Shown in pieces: positions 14,695-23,521 of a DNA stretch of 42,987 bases. This stretch comes from an uncultured Bacillota bacterium (lineage in GTDB: Bacteria; Bacillota; Clostridia; Christensenellales; QAND01): positions 1 to 42,987 of the forward strand of contig CAJLPK010000008.1 of assembly GCA_905208455.1 (NCBI GenBank), written 5' to 3'. The notes below the pieces were generated by a model, which saw only the letters and a list, made by a program, of their open reading frames with translations, made no database searches and had not been told where the DNA came from. The position numbers and the translations under genes were made by a program. Position 1 is the first letter of the stretch, and each line of letters opens with the position of its first letter.

Positions 14695-16517
14695 ACCTGA
14701 TCCACCCCGCAAACTTTCATTAAGCCACATCCCTGGCATCCCTTTCGGCAGTCCTGCGTTGTTTTCCCTTGTAACGACCGCTGCTTTTCCAGCCATAGGT
14801 ACCGCCTGGAAATCATGGGGTCCAGATGCTCAAAGGGAAATATCTCTTTCTCTCCTCTCGTACGGTTGGCATAAAAAGCGGGGTCTAGGCCGGTATCCTC
14901 AAGCGCCTGCATCCAGCGATCATAATCAAAGCATTCGGACCATCCGTCAAACCTGGCCCCCCGTTTATAGGCAAGCTCTATGGCCGGGGCCAATCGCCTG
15001 TCCCCCCTGGCAAATACGCCTTCCAGCGCGCTTGTCTTAGCATTATGGGTATTAAACTTGATTCGCTTGTATGGTTTTACAGCCTCAAGGATCACTCTTT
15101 GCTTACGCTGTATTTCCTCCAAGGTGGGCTGTGGCTCCCACTGAAACGGCGTAAACGGCTTGGGCACAAAGGGAGAAACGCTGATGGTGACGTGGGGCGG
15201 CAGCTTTCTTTTTTCCTTTGGCATGGAGTAATAGCATTCCACTACCTTTTTGCCCAGCTCTACAATTCCACGCAGGTCGTCATCTGTTTCTCCCGGCAGT
15301 CCGATCATAAAATACAGCTTCACGGTAGAATAGCCAGACTCGAAGGCATCCATCACAGAATCAAGCAGGTTTTCCTCCGTGACACCTTTGTTGATGATAT
15401 CGCGCAGGCGCTGTGTTCCTGCCTCCGGGGCAAAGGTCAAGCCTGTCTTCCGCACCTGGCTGACCCCCTCCGCCACCTCTTTTGTAAACGAATCAATGCG
15501 CAGGGACGGCAAAGACAGCGAGACCCGTTTCCCCTTGTTCTGTTCACTGAGGCGATCGATCAATTCCGGCAGCTTGGGATAATCTCCGGAGCTTAAAGAC
15601 GTTAAGGAAATCTCTTCATACCCTGTAGATTGGATCATACAGGCAGCTTGTCCTACCAAGGTATCTACGGTTCTTTCCCGAACCGGCCGGTAAACATAGC
15701 CTGCCTGGCAAAAACGGCACCCCCTCGTACATCCCCTAAAGAGCTCCAGCGATACACGGTCATGGATGATAGACATATACGGCACAAGCGGCTTTAGGGG
15801 ATACGGCGCATGCTCTAAATCCTTCACCACAGCCTTCTTTACCCTTTCTGGCGCTCCCTCCTGTGCCTCGATTTTTTTCACTGTACCGTCCTCATGGTAA
15901 GAAACACGATAAAATGACGGTACATAGAACCCCTGCATGGCGCTGAGCCTTTTTAACAATTCATGTTTGGAAAGGCCCTCTTCCTTTGCCTTTTTCACCT
16001 GCTCCGACAAAATTACTACCGTCTCTTCCCCATCCCCCAGCATCATTACATCGATAAAGGGGGCCAACGGCTCTGCATTCAATGTACAAGGGCCGCCTGC
16101 AGCGATCAGCGGCGCGTTTTCGCCGCGTTCGTCCGCGTAAAACGGGATTCCTGCCAGATCCAGCATCAGCAGCACATTGGTATAGACCATTTCATGCATC
16201 AGGGAAAAGGCCACAATATCAAATTGATCCAGCGTATCCCCAGATTCAAGCGCATACAGCGCATCCCCCGAAGCCCTCATCTCTTTTTCTGCATCGCCCC
16301 AGGGCGCATAACAGCGTTCGCAGGCAATCTCCTCATGAGCATTTAATATATCGTATAGGATTCTAGAGCCAAGATGGCTCATCCCCACCTCATATACATC
16401 CGGGTAGCATAGCGCAAAACGCACCTTGCCGGCCGGGTTCTTTGTACAAATATTGAGCTCCCCGCCGGTATAGCGGGCTGGTTTATCCACCTTGTCCAGC
16501 CAGGTTCTTTCAGGCAT
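14691..16517 (-). CDS. TIGR03960 family B12-binding-like radical SAM protein
   Basis: 608 residues from the ATG at 16517, with AAGGAG nine bases upstream. Residues 35-180 resemble a cobalamin-binding Rossmann domain (VRFALCYPDVYEVGMSHLG). The radical SAM motif is Cys263-x3-Cys267-x2-Cys270 in RGCTRGCRFC, binding the 4Fe-4S cluster that cleaves S-adenosylmethionine. TFAPEAGTQRLR and FMIGLPGET follow in the TIM barrel. The C-terminus has extra cysteines (CRKGCQGCG and VCGV) that could bind another cluster. It is translationally coupled to the DUF2344 gene. The substrate is unknown. Confidence 0.93.
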   Translation of the reverse strand: MPERTWLDKVDKPARYTGGELNICTKNPAGKVRFALCYPDVYEVGMSHLGSRILYDILNAHEEIACERCYAPWGDAEKEMRASGDALYALESGDTLDQFDIVAFSLMHEMVYTNVLLMLDLAGIPFYADERGENAPLIAAGGPCTLNAEPLAPFIDVMMLGDGEETVVILSEQVKKAKEEGLSKHELLKRLSAMQGFYVPSFYRVSYHEDGTVKKIEAQEGAPERVKKAVVKDLEHAPYPLKPLVPYMSIIHDRVSLELFRGCTRGCRFCQAGYVYRPVRERTVDTLVGQAACMIQSTGYEEISLTSLSSGDYPKLPELIDRLSEQNKGKRVSLSLPSLRIDSFTKEVAEGVSQVRKTGLTFAPEAGTQRLRDIINKGVTEENLLDSVMDAFESGYSTVKLYFMIGLPGETDDDLRGIVELGKKVVECYYSMPKEKRKLPPHVTISVSPFVPKPFTPFQWEPQPTLEEIQRKQRVILEAVKPYKRIKFNTHNAKTSALEGVFARGDRRLAPAIELAYKRGARFDGWSECFDYDRWMQALEDTGLDPAFYANRTRGEKEIFPFEHLDPMISRRYLWLEKQRSLQGKTTQDCRKGCQGCGLMKVCGVDQV

Positions 16518-16570
16518 ACGAACATTCTCCTTCAACCAAACTTATCATATTATTTTACATGATATGCCGT

Positions 16571-17431
16571 TCAAGAATCAAGAGCATGTTGCAGTGTGGT
16601 CTGCGGTCCCCATGTAACAACAGCATCCAGTATCTCCTTTTCCCCCAGCGTCCCCACAAACTTTAGGTCATGATCCACTACCGTGACCGTGGTATATACG
16701 CCCTTGCGGAATTTTTCCATTGCCTTTTGGGCTGTCATGTCCATATGCATGACAATCCTCTGGTCCTTCAGAGGCTTTTTATGAATTTGTTTCTTTTTTG
16801 CACTTTCATGTACGAGAGCACTGTATGGGCTTGGCTTCCCCTGCCTAAATGCCGCTAAAAACAAAAACATCCCTACAGCCAGCAGTGAAAGATTGATTTG
16901 CCCCAGGTAAAATACACAGGCAATGCCCGCACCGGAAAGAAATAATCCCAGCAACATACCAAACACAGAACAAATGCGCTCTGCAAAGGTCTGTCCCAGC
17001 ACCGGTGAAAGCATACAAACAAGCACCCGACCACCATCCAAAGGAAACGCCGGCATCAGGTTAAAAATGGCAATGACCAGATTGGCCTGTAAAAAAACAC
17101 ATAGCCATTCATATGGGTTGTATTTCACAATGGGCAAAAAGCACAGTACGATCAGCGCATTGCACAGCGGCCCTGCCATAGCAATGAAAGCCATCTTCCA
17201 AGGCTTGCAGGATTCCATTAAAGACACGCCCCCAAACGGCATAAGCTCAATCTTTATCGTGTTTACCTTTACTAGCTTCCCTGCCAATACATGCGCTAGC
17301 TCGTGCAGAAACAGCGCCAGTAGCGTTGCTGCCAATGCGCTCCAAAACCCAAAGGCCAGCGCAGGCAAAAACATAAAGATCAACAGCGGGCTAATCTGCC
17401 AAAAGATCCTGCCGGTCTGTATCAGCTTCAT
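16571..17431 (-). CDS. spoIVFB: Site-2 intramembrane metalloprotease, SpoIVFB-like
   Basis: 286 residues from the ATG at 17431, one base after the spoIVFA stop. SpoIVFB cleaves pro-sigma-K in the outer forespore membrane during sporulation. The M50 zinc motif HELAH lies at 43-47 in a membrane segment, and the third ligand Asp132 lies in NLMPAFPLDGGR. About five to six membrane segments are visible to residue 205, followed by a cytoplasmic CBS-like domain (VMHMDMTAQKAMEKF and VDHDLKFVGTLGEKE), as in Bacillus SpoIVFB. The SpoIVFA neighbour supports the sporulation role over a generic M50 function. Confidence 0.88.
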   Translation of the reverse strand: MKLIQTGRIFWQISPLLIFMFLPALAFGFWSALAATLLALFLHELAHVLAGKLVKVNTIKIELMPFGGVSLMESCKPWKMAFIAMAGPLCNALIVLCFLPIVKYNPYEWLCVFLQANLVIAIFNLMPAFPLDGGRVLVCMLSPVLGQTFAERICSVFGMLLGLFLSGAGIACVFYLGQINLSLLAVGMFLFLAAFRQGKPSPYSALVHESAKKKQIHKKPLKDQRIVMHMDMTAQKAMEKFRKGVYTTVTVVDHDLKFVGTLGEKEILDAVVTWGPQTTLQHALDS

Positions 17432-17432
17432 T

Positions 17433-18215
17433 TTATTTGACCCCCAGATACTTTTGCGGGTCCTGCGCAGCATCGCCAGACAATACCTGGAAGCAGAATA
17501 GGCCGTCATCGCCTATCGTCCCTAACACCTGCCCCTGTGTCACCTCCGCTCCCTCGGCTAAGGGAGATTCCTCCAGCCCGTAATAGACGGTTGTCAAATT
17601 ATTGGCATGGCGGATCTTTAAGTATTTGCCCAGTGTATCGTTGATTCCTCTTTTTTCAACCTGACCGTCCAGCGCGCAGGATATTTCCGCATTTGGCTTT
17701 GCCTGAAACTGAATGTATTCCTTACCATCCTCTCCAAATTTTTGGATGATCGCGCCGGAGACAGGATAGCTAAACTGCTGCCTATCTCCAAATACCGCCT
17801 TCACATCCGGGAAAATCTTCTCTACAAAGTGTAGCTTTCCTATTGACTCCTCAATATCCAAATCATAGGTGAAAGCGTTTTTCAAAAAATCGGTAGCCTG
17901 TTCCGCAAAAGGCAGCTTTACATATTTCAGCCCTACGCATCCAATGGCTATGGCACAGCAGATCGCCACGCGCCGGATTACACGGCTTTTATAGGGAGAC
18001 GCTTCTTTCCCCGCCCGTTTTCTATACGTTTTTTTGGTTCTCTGTACGGAAAACGCGGACCTATGTATATGTTTATGACGCTCGCGTACTGCCTCTCTGT
18101 CAAAAAAATGAGGAGTCTCTTGTTTTTCCTTTGGTTCTGTTTGTCCTATACGCAGTTGCGCGGAAGACTGTACATCCCTTGAAACGAAGGTAGCTTTGTT
18201 CGGCTGTTGATCCAT
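17433..18215 (-). CDS. spoIVFA: SpoIVFA-like membrane protein with degenerate M23 domain
   Basis: 260 residues: a basic cytoplasmic N-terminus (1-90), one membrane segment near 95-110 (AICCAIAIGCVGLKY), then an extracytoplasmic LytM-like domain (about 155-260). The M23 zinc ligands are lost: the HxxxD region reads EYIQFQAKPN, and the HxH motif reads CFQV. It is thus probably a scaffold, not a peptidoglycan hydrolase. In Bacillus, SpoIVFA anchors and inhibits SpoIVFB and is itself cut by SpoIVB. The GGAAGAGGTG ribosome site supports the start. It is separated from rodA by a terminator, so it likely has its own promoter. Confidence 0.85.
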   Translation of the reverse strand: MDQQPNKATFVSRDVQSSAQLRIGQTEPKEKQETPHFFDREAVRERHKHIHRSAFSVQRTKKTYRKRAGKEASPYKSRVIRRVAICCAIAIGCVGLKYVKLPFAEQATDFLKNAFTYDLDIEESIGKLHFVEKIFPDVKAVFGDRQQFSYPVSGAIIQKFGEDGKEYIQFQAKPNAEISCALDGQVEKRGINDTLGKYLKIRHANNLTTVYYGLEESPLAEGAEVTQGQVLGTIGDDGLFCFQVLSGDAAQDPQKYLGVK

Positions 18216-18248
18216 TCTGACACCTCTTCCTATACATCCTCTTGGATA

Positions 18249-18275
18249 TATGTATGTAGAACCCGATCAAAATAG
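18249..18275 (-). promoter_or_regulatory. Possible sigma-E-type sporulation promoter of spoIVFAB
   Basis: On the minus strand CATACATA (18256-18249) resembles the sigma-E -10 consensus CATACANT. A TATTTT-containing stretch (18275-18269) lies 12 bases upstream as a possible -35. No sigma-A promoter is obvious between the rodA terminator and the spoIVFA start. The call is a weak by-eye match strengthened by gene function. Confidence 0.3.
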
Positions 18276-18278
18276 AGC

Positions 18279-18308
18279 AAAAAAAGAGCCTTTACAGACT
18301 CTTTTTTC
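18279..18308 (-). terminator. Rho-independent terminator after rodA
   Basis: On the minus strand the arms AAAAAAGAGTC and GGCTCTTTTTT enclose a six-base loop, with one G-T pair, and end in a T run. The stem begins about ten bases after the rodA stop. Confidence 0.75.
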
Positions 18309-18317
18309 AGCAGAACG

Positions 18318-19454
18318 CTACCACTTGGTTGCTATATTCAAAACAATTCCATAAGCCAGCATATTGGTAAGCATATTCGAGCCTCCATAGCTGATGAAAG
18401 GAAGCGGGATACCCGTTACAGGCATCACGCCCATGGCCATGCCTATATTTTCAAATACATGCGCAAAAATCATGCAAGCTACGCCCACAACCACATACAT
18501 AGCATATTTATCCCGTGACCGAAGCGCAATGGAGATCGTTCTCCACAGCAGGAGCCCAAACAGGACCAATACAATGACGCCTCCGATGAATCCGAAAGTT
18601 TCACCCGTTACAGCGAAAATAAAGTCGGATTCCTTTACGGGCACCCAGTTCAACTGGCTCATACCGCCTGTGCCGAACAAGCCATTTCCGGTCAGCTGTC
18701 CATTGCCGATGGCCATTTTAGACATGTTGACATTGTACTGGCTGGCAGAATCCTGGGCCAGTCCAAAAAACACCAGAATACGATTCTTCTGATAATCCTT
18801 CATAAACAGCCACGCTACCGGAAGGACCGCCGCCGCCGCCCCGATACAAGACAAAACAATCTTTTTATCGATACGGGCTACAAAGAAAAGGCCGATCGTA
18901 ATGCAAGCTACCACCATGGCTGTCCCTAAGTCAGGCTGCACTGCAATAAGCATAAAGGGAATGATTGCATATTTTACCAGATGAAAAAATTCTCGAAATG
19001 AAGTGATTTTTTCATCGCCAGAGCGCGCCGCCAAGGCTCTGGACAGCATCAAGATCGTGGAAATTTTCGCCAACTCGCTAGGCTGAAAGCCGATATTGCC
19101 GAATTTGTACCAGCTGACCGTATTGTTCGTTGCCGTTGCCAGTACAAACAGCAAAAGCAAGATAATGATATTTATCCAGTATATAATCGGCGTAATCTCT
19201 TTCAGGTAATTATAGTCAATGCTAAAAGCGGCCACCATTGCCACAACACCTACCAGGAACCATACGCATTGGCGCCAAACCGTAGAAAAATTCAAATTGG
19301 CCATTTTATCTGCCAAAGTGATTTCTTCCCCCGTCGCCGGATCTGCCGTAGCTGCCGTAATGCTGATAAGGCCCATAATGACAAGCGCTACGATATTCGC
19401 AATGAGAAGCCAATCTATTTTTCTCCACCCAGATCTGTCTAGTAATTTCGCCAT
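18318..19454 (-). CDS. rodA: Peptidoglycan glycosyltransferase RodA (SEDS family)
   Basis: 378 residues with about ten membrane segments. SEDS proteins polymerise lipid II into glycan strands; RodA works with a class B PBP in the elongasome. Family marks include FQPSELAKISTILMLSRALA near 125, QPDLGTAMVV near 170 and the C-terminal GIPLPFISYGGSNMLTN near 345. It lies 13 bases after the PBP2 gene, its cognate partner. FtsW and SpoVE share the fold, but pairing with mreBCD and PBP2 supports RodA. Confidence 0.94.
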   Translation of the reverse strand: MAKLLDRSGWRKIDWLLIANIVALVIMGLISITAATADPATGEEITLADKMANLNFSTVWRQCVWFLVGVVAMVAAFSIDYNYLKEITPIIYWINIIILLLLFVLATATNNTVSWYKFGNIGFQPSELAKISTILMLSRALAARSGDEKITSFREFFHLVKYAIIPFMLIAVQPDLGTAMVVACITIGLFFVARIDKKIVLSCIGAAAAVLPVAWLFMKDYQKNRILVFFGLAQDSASQYNVNMSKMAIGNGQLTGNGLFGTGGMSQLNWVPVKESDFIFAVTGETFGFIGGVIVLVLFGLLLWRTISIALRSRDKYAMYVVVGVACMIFAHVFENIGMAMGVMPVTGIPLPFISYGGSNMLTNMLAYGIVLNIATKW

Positions 19455-19467
19455 AGGTGCCTCTTTT

Positions 19468-21921
19468 CTATTCGACCATACCGCCCGGTGCAGTCACCGT
19501 GGTATTGGTTTGCTGTTTTTGTCTGTCGCGGTAAAATTGAATGATATCCCTAGCCGTATACCCGGCCATAGAGCCGGCATATCCGTTTGGGATGAAAACA
19601 ACCACTGCAATTTCAGCCTTTTCAAACGGCGTAAAGGCAACAAACCAAGCCGAGTTCTCCAAGTCGATCTTACTGACCTGTGCCGTTCCCGTTTTGGCCG
19701 CAATATCACTGGTATATTCAAAGCCCGTAAAAATATCTGCTGCCGTACCGCCATCCTCTGCAGATACTACTTCATGCATCCCTTCTTTGATATATTCTAA
19801 GTATCCCTTGGTATCGCCCAATGTACTGATGACTTTAGGATCGTTTTCTTCTACCGTTGTCCCGTCCGGCGCTACAACCTTTTTGATAATGCTTGCCTCA
19901 TATACATTACCGCCATTGGCAATGGCCGCAATATACCTTGCTACCGCAATCGGCGTAACCGCTGTAACGCTCTGGCCGATGCCCGTCAAAATGGTCTGTA
20001 CCCTATTCCACGTAATTTCATAGAGGATAGAGTTGATCTCCTGATGCCAGCGCCTGGCATAGGAGGTGGATTCCGGGATGTCCAGTTCCTCCCGCATGAT
20101 CGAACGGATCTGCGGTCCGATGTTGGTAGAAGTGCCTACCAGCTGTACAATCCTGGTGGCGCAGCGTTCTACCTGCTCATCTGTATAGGTCACGCCGCGC
20201 ATCAGACCATATTTTTTCAGCTGCTTCTCTACCGATAAACGCACCAAATATGGCTTGCTGTTCAGCTGGCCGCCATTGATTTCCTTTGTATTATCATACA
20301 GCACCTGCTGGTTGGCTACATGGCTGGTTACCTCTCCGGGCAACTCAATGCCCGTTTTGGAGGACAACCCAAACGTATCTGCCCACTTTGTCAGCTTGTC
20401 TATCCCCATTCTGTCTGATACCGTATAAAAATAATAGTTGCAGCTATCTTTTAGCGCCTTTACAATATTCTCCCCCTGATGGTTTTGGGGATATTTTGTC
20501 CAACAGCCAGGCGCCTTGCCCTGCTGTACAGCCGGTGTATACTCACCTTGACAATCGATGGTTTCCTCGGGAGTAATTACGCCTTCCATCAAAGCAGCAT
20601 AACCAGTTACCGGCTTAAAGATAGAACCGGGCTCAGAAGCGCTGGAGATCGCTTTGTTGAACAGGGGCGCTGTGTCTGGATCATTGAGCGCCTGGTAATC
20701 TGCTTCGCTGATCCCCCCAATAAACATATTGGGGTCAAAAGAAGGGTAGCTTGCCATGGCAAGCACATTGCCGGTGTTTACATCCATGACAATGGCCGCC
20801 CCCATAGAAGCAAATTTTGTCTTTGTGCCTCCTCTGTCCTGTTCCTTTTTTTCATATTCGGCATAGTTTTCGTTGTAGAGTTTCTCTTGCTCCTGCCGAA
20901 TGATCTGAATATTGTTTTCCAGCGCGCTTTCCAGCTTTTGCTGCAACTCATAATCTATGGTCAACACAACATCGTTGCCAGATTGGGGCTCTGTACTTTC
21001 CAAAATCCTCGTCACTTTTCCGCGGCTGTTTACTTCCGCCTTCTGCTTGCCGACACGAGAACCGATGGCTGCGCTTAGCTGTTCCTCCATCGTGGCTTCA
21101 ACTCCGGAAACGCCCACGGTTGCATCGGTACTGTATCCCTGCTCCTCCAGCTTTGCCAATTCTTCCTCTGAATATACTTTTCCCATATATCCTACAATAT
21201 GTGCGGCCGTCGTATTTTTGGGATACACACGCGTGTAGCTTTGCTCTGCGCTCATGCCAATCAATTCCGTACTGCGCGTAGTGATCTCCGCTACGGAATT
21301 TGCATCTACATCCTGGGCAATGGTAACGGGGACATAGCTTTTGAATGCAAGATTTTGCACCTCTTGCCAGATCGAGAGCACCTTATGTGCTGTTTCATAG
21401 TCCAGCTCATCCGGAAGCATATACCGCTGCCGCAGCGTATTAAACGCCTCTTCCGCCGTCGCATCCTCTGGTATAGTCATATTGCCGCACCATAATTCTT
21501 TTCTTTTCTTTATCACTTCTTCATCGGTAACGCCGCCCCAGTAATAAACCAGCGTGCCATTATCATCCTTTTGAATAGAAAGATCATCAATGACTTTATT
21601 TCCATTCTTTTCAAGGATCTCTATCGTCTCCAAAATAATATTGGTGTAAATAGCACGCCATTTTTCCCCTGTTTGGTAAGGATCACGGTAAAAATTGATA
21701 TTATAGCTTGTTTTATCGTACGCCAAAGGAACCCCGTTCGTATCCAAAATACGCCCGCGGCTTCCCATCACCGAGATCGTTCTCGTCCTATTTTCAACGC
21801 TTCTTTCCGAATATTCTTTTCCTTGTATAATGGCCAGGTTAAACTGGCTTGCCATCAAAAAAATCAGCGCCGCCAAAATAACCCACAATAACCGATGAAT
21901 TTGCCGTAAGTTGTTACCCAC
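19468..21921 (-). CDS. mrdA: Penicillin-binding protein 2, class B transpeptidase
   Basis: 817 residues with a GTG start (21921-21919) after GAAGAGGGG. One N-terminal membrane anchor (12-33) and a dimerisation domain precede the transpeptidase. The active-site motifs are SIFK (Ser433, Lys436), SCN (493-495) and KTG (743-745). The segment between SCN and KTG is long: roughly 100 residues around 535-645 are extra compared with the E. coli enzyme. The protein crosslinks peptidoglycan during elongation beside RodA. The extra region and the 817-residue length are seen in some clostridial PBP2 proteins. Confidence 0.93.
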   Translation of the reverse strand: MGNNLRQIHRLLWVILAALIFLMASQFNLAIIQGKEYSERSVENRTRTISVMGSRGRILDTNGVPLAYDKTSYNINFYRDPYQTGEKWRAIYTNIILETIEILEKNGNKVIDDLSIQKDDNGTLVYYWGGVTDEEVIKKRKELWCGNMTIPEDATAEEAFNTLRQRYMLPDELDYETAHKVLSIWQEVQNLAFKSYVPVTIAQDVDANSVAEITTRSTELIGMSAEQSYTRVYPKNTTAAHIVGYMGKVYSEEELAKLEEQGYSTDATVGVSGVEATMEEQLSAAIGSRVGKQKAEVNSRGKVTRILESTEPQSGNDVVLTIDYELQQKLESALENNIQIIRQEQEKLYNENYAEYEKKEQDRGGTKTKFASMGAAIVMDVNTGNVLAMASYPSFDPNMFIGGISEADYQALNDPDTAPLFNKAISSASEPGSIFKPVTGYAALMEGVITPEETIDCQGEYTPAVQQGKAPGCWTKYPQNHQGENIVKALKDSCNYYFYTVSDRMGIDKLTKWADTFGLSSKTGIELPGEVTSHVANQQVLYDNTKEINGGQLNSKPYLVRLSVEKQLKKYGLMRGVTYTDEQVERCATRIVQLVGTSTNIGPQIRSIMREELDIPESTSYARRWHQEINSILYEITWNRVQTILTGIGQSVTAVTPIAVARYIAAIANGGNVYEASIIKKVVAPDGTTVEENDPKVISTLGDTKGYLEYIKEGMHEVVSAEDGGTAADIFTGFEYTSDIAAKTGTAQVSKIDLENSAWFVAFTPFEKAEIAVVVFIPNGYAGSMAGYTARDIIQFYRDRQKQQTNTTVTAPGGMVE

Positions 21922-21949
21922 ACAACAGCCCCTCTTCCGTGTTTAACCG

Positions 21950-22471
21950 TCAACCAAGCCCTGTCTTTTTCTTGCGGTTGCGCATTACATTGAGCTGCGC
22001 CATAGCACGGATCAAACGATACACCACATATCCTGCAAACCCCGTCAACACCGCAGACGGCAAAATATACCGCACCAGCAGCGTCGGCACACTCCCCACG
22101 CTTACCCCCATAAGCAATGTAAGCAGCATTGTGGCCAATTCCTTCACCACATATGTGCATCCTATAAATAAGCTGTATAGCACTAGGCTATCCTGCAGTC
22201 CCTTTGAAAAAATCGTCGTTGCCAGGTAGCCGGCCAGCATATAAATGAGCATATAAAATCCGCGCGCAGGGCCAAAAAGCAAATCCATGATATAGCCTGC
22301 CAAAAGCCCTGTTACCGTACCGGTCATCGGCCCAAAAACAATCCCTAGCGCTACAACTACGCATAACGTCAAATTCAGCTGAATGTCCCAGATTGCAAAG
22401 CTGGGAATCAGCGTGCTGTCCAGGCCAACTGTCAATACGATCAGGAAAAACAGTATGATTTTTTTAGCCAT
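21950..22471 (-). CDS. mreD: Rod shape-determining protein MreD
   Basis: 173 residues with five to six hydrophobic segments and little else. It opens AKKIILFFLIVLTVGLDST and contains FGPMTGTVTGLLAGYIMDLLFG, typical of MreD. This membrane protein links MreB filaments and MreC to the elongation machinery. Its start overlaps the mreC stop by one base. Confidence 0.9.
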   Translation of the reverse strand: MAKKIILFFLIVLTVGLDSTLIPSFAIWDIQLNLTLCVVVALGIVFGPMTGTVTGLLAGYIMDLLFGPARGFYMLIYMLAGYLATTIFSKGLQDSLVLYSLFIGCTYVVKELATMLLTLLMGVSVGSVPTLLVRYILPSAVLTGFAGYVVYRLIRAMAQLNVMRNRKKKTGLG

Positions 22472-23418
22472 TACTCCGTCTCCTGCGGCGTTGCAGAGGG
22501 CGCATCAGACGGCTGCGCGGAAGGTGAAGCCTGTCCAGCCGATGGCGTAGGCGTTGCCGTTACCGTATCATTTTCATCCTCTGTACCCTCTGAAGACTTT
22601 TCCTTTACAATCAATACCTCTTCCAAGTGTAAAAAGTCCACTGCTGGCTTGATGCGTACCGTTTTACCGGTGCTGCCTGCTTCCTCAGATACCTCCACTA
22701 CCTGGCCTATGACGATCCCCTTTGGGAAAAGGCCGCCCAGCCCATTTGTAATCACACTGTCGCCAGGAAGCAGCTCCGCTTCCAATGGCAAAAAAGCCAT
22801 TTCACAGAGCCCCGAGGACCCTTCCGATTGATCTATCCCGTTGATAATGCCGTTATCCCTGGTACGCTCTACCGTTGCTGACACAGAGCTCCTGGAATCG
22901 ATGATAGCCATCACCTTTGACCATGTGCCTCCCACTTCCGTGACACGCCCTACCAGCCCATCCGGCGTAATCACTGCATCGTTGACTTCTACGCCATTGT
23001 TAAATCCGGCATTGACGACGAAAACATCAAAATAATATCCCGGATCCTTGGCTGTAACGCGCGCAGTGATATAGGAGTATTCCGGCGTACGCTCTACATA
23101 GTTAAGCAAGGACTGCAAACGCTGGTTCTCTGCTTCCAGCTCACTCATCCCCTGTATCTTTTGCTGAGCCTGTATGAGCTCTTCTTTAAGCTGTTCATTT
23201 TCCTGCTCTATGCTGTTCCCTCCAAATAAATTGGAAAAAAACGAACCAACACTATTCGTCACCCTGCTAAAAAAACTCTGTGCGCCGGCGGCCACACCGC
23301 CCGGCACACTTTCCACCCCGGATATTTTCGCACCTCCAGGGATGATAAACAACAGCAGAACCAAAATGATTGTCACCACAATGGTAATCAAAAGTGGTTT
23401 ATTATTGAAAAGACGCAT
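22471..23418 (-). CDS. mreC: Rod shape-determining protein MreC
   Basis: 315 residues. It has one membrane segment (11-27, ITIVVTIILVLLLFIIPGG), a coiled-coil region near 70-110 (ENEQLKEELIQAQQKI, LEAENQRLQSLLNY) and a beta-rich domain with VNDAVITPDGLVGRVTEVG and GDSVITNGLGGLFPKGIVIGQV. MreC scaffolds PBP2 and MreD outside the membrane. Residues beyond 275 form a low-complexity Thr/Pro/Ser/Ala tail that is probably disordered in the wall space. Confidence 0.94.
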   Translation of the reverse strand: MRLFNNKPLLITIVVTIILVLLLFIIPGGAKISGVESVPGGVAAGAQSFFSRVTNSVGSFFSNLFGGNSIEQENEQLKEELIQAQQKIQGMSELEAENQRLQSLLNYVERTPEYSYITARVTAKDPGYYFDVFVVNAGFNNGVEVNDAVITPDGLVGRVTEVGGTWSKVMAIIDSRSSVSATVERTRDNGIINGIDQSEGSSGLCEMAFLPLEAELLPGDSVITNGLGGLFPKGIVIGQVVEVSEEAGSTGKTVRIKPAVDFLHLEEVLIVKEKSSEGTEDENDTVTATPTPSAGQASPSAQPSDAPSATPQETE

Positions 23419-23485
23419 ACTTGTCCCTCTTGCAGCTTTTTAGAAAATAGAAGGGGATCTAAGGATCTCCCTCAGTTCCCCTGTA

Positions 23486-23514
23486 AGTATAACATAAATA
23501 TTACGAATTTGAAA
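23486..23514 (-). promoter_or_regulatory. Possible internal promoter before mreC
   Basis: Minus-strand TTTCAA (23514-23509), 17 bases, TATACT (23491-23486), in the 103-base gap between mreB and mreC. The downstream leader contains an imperfect GATC-centred hairpin (about 23454-23483). Confidence 0.5.
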
Positions 23515-23521
23515 CACGGAT

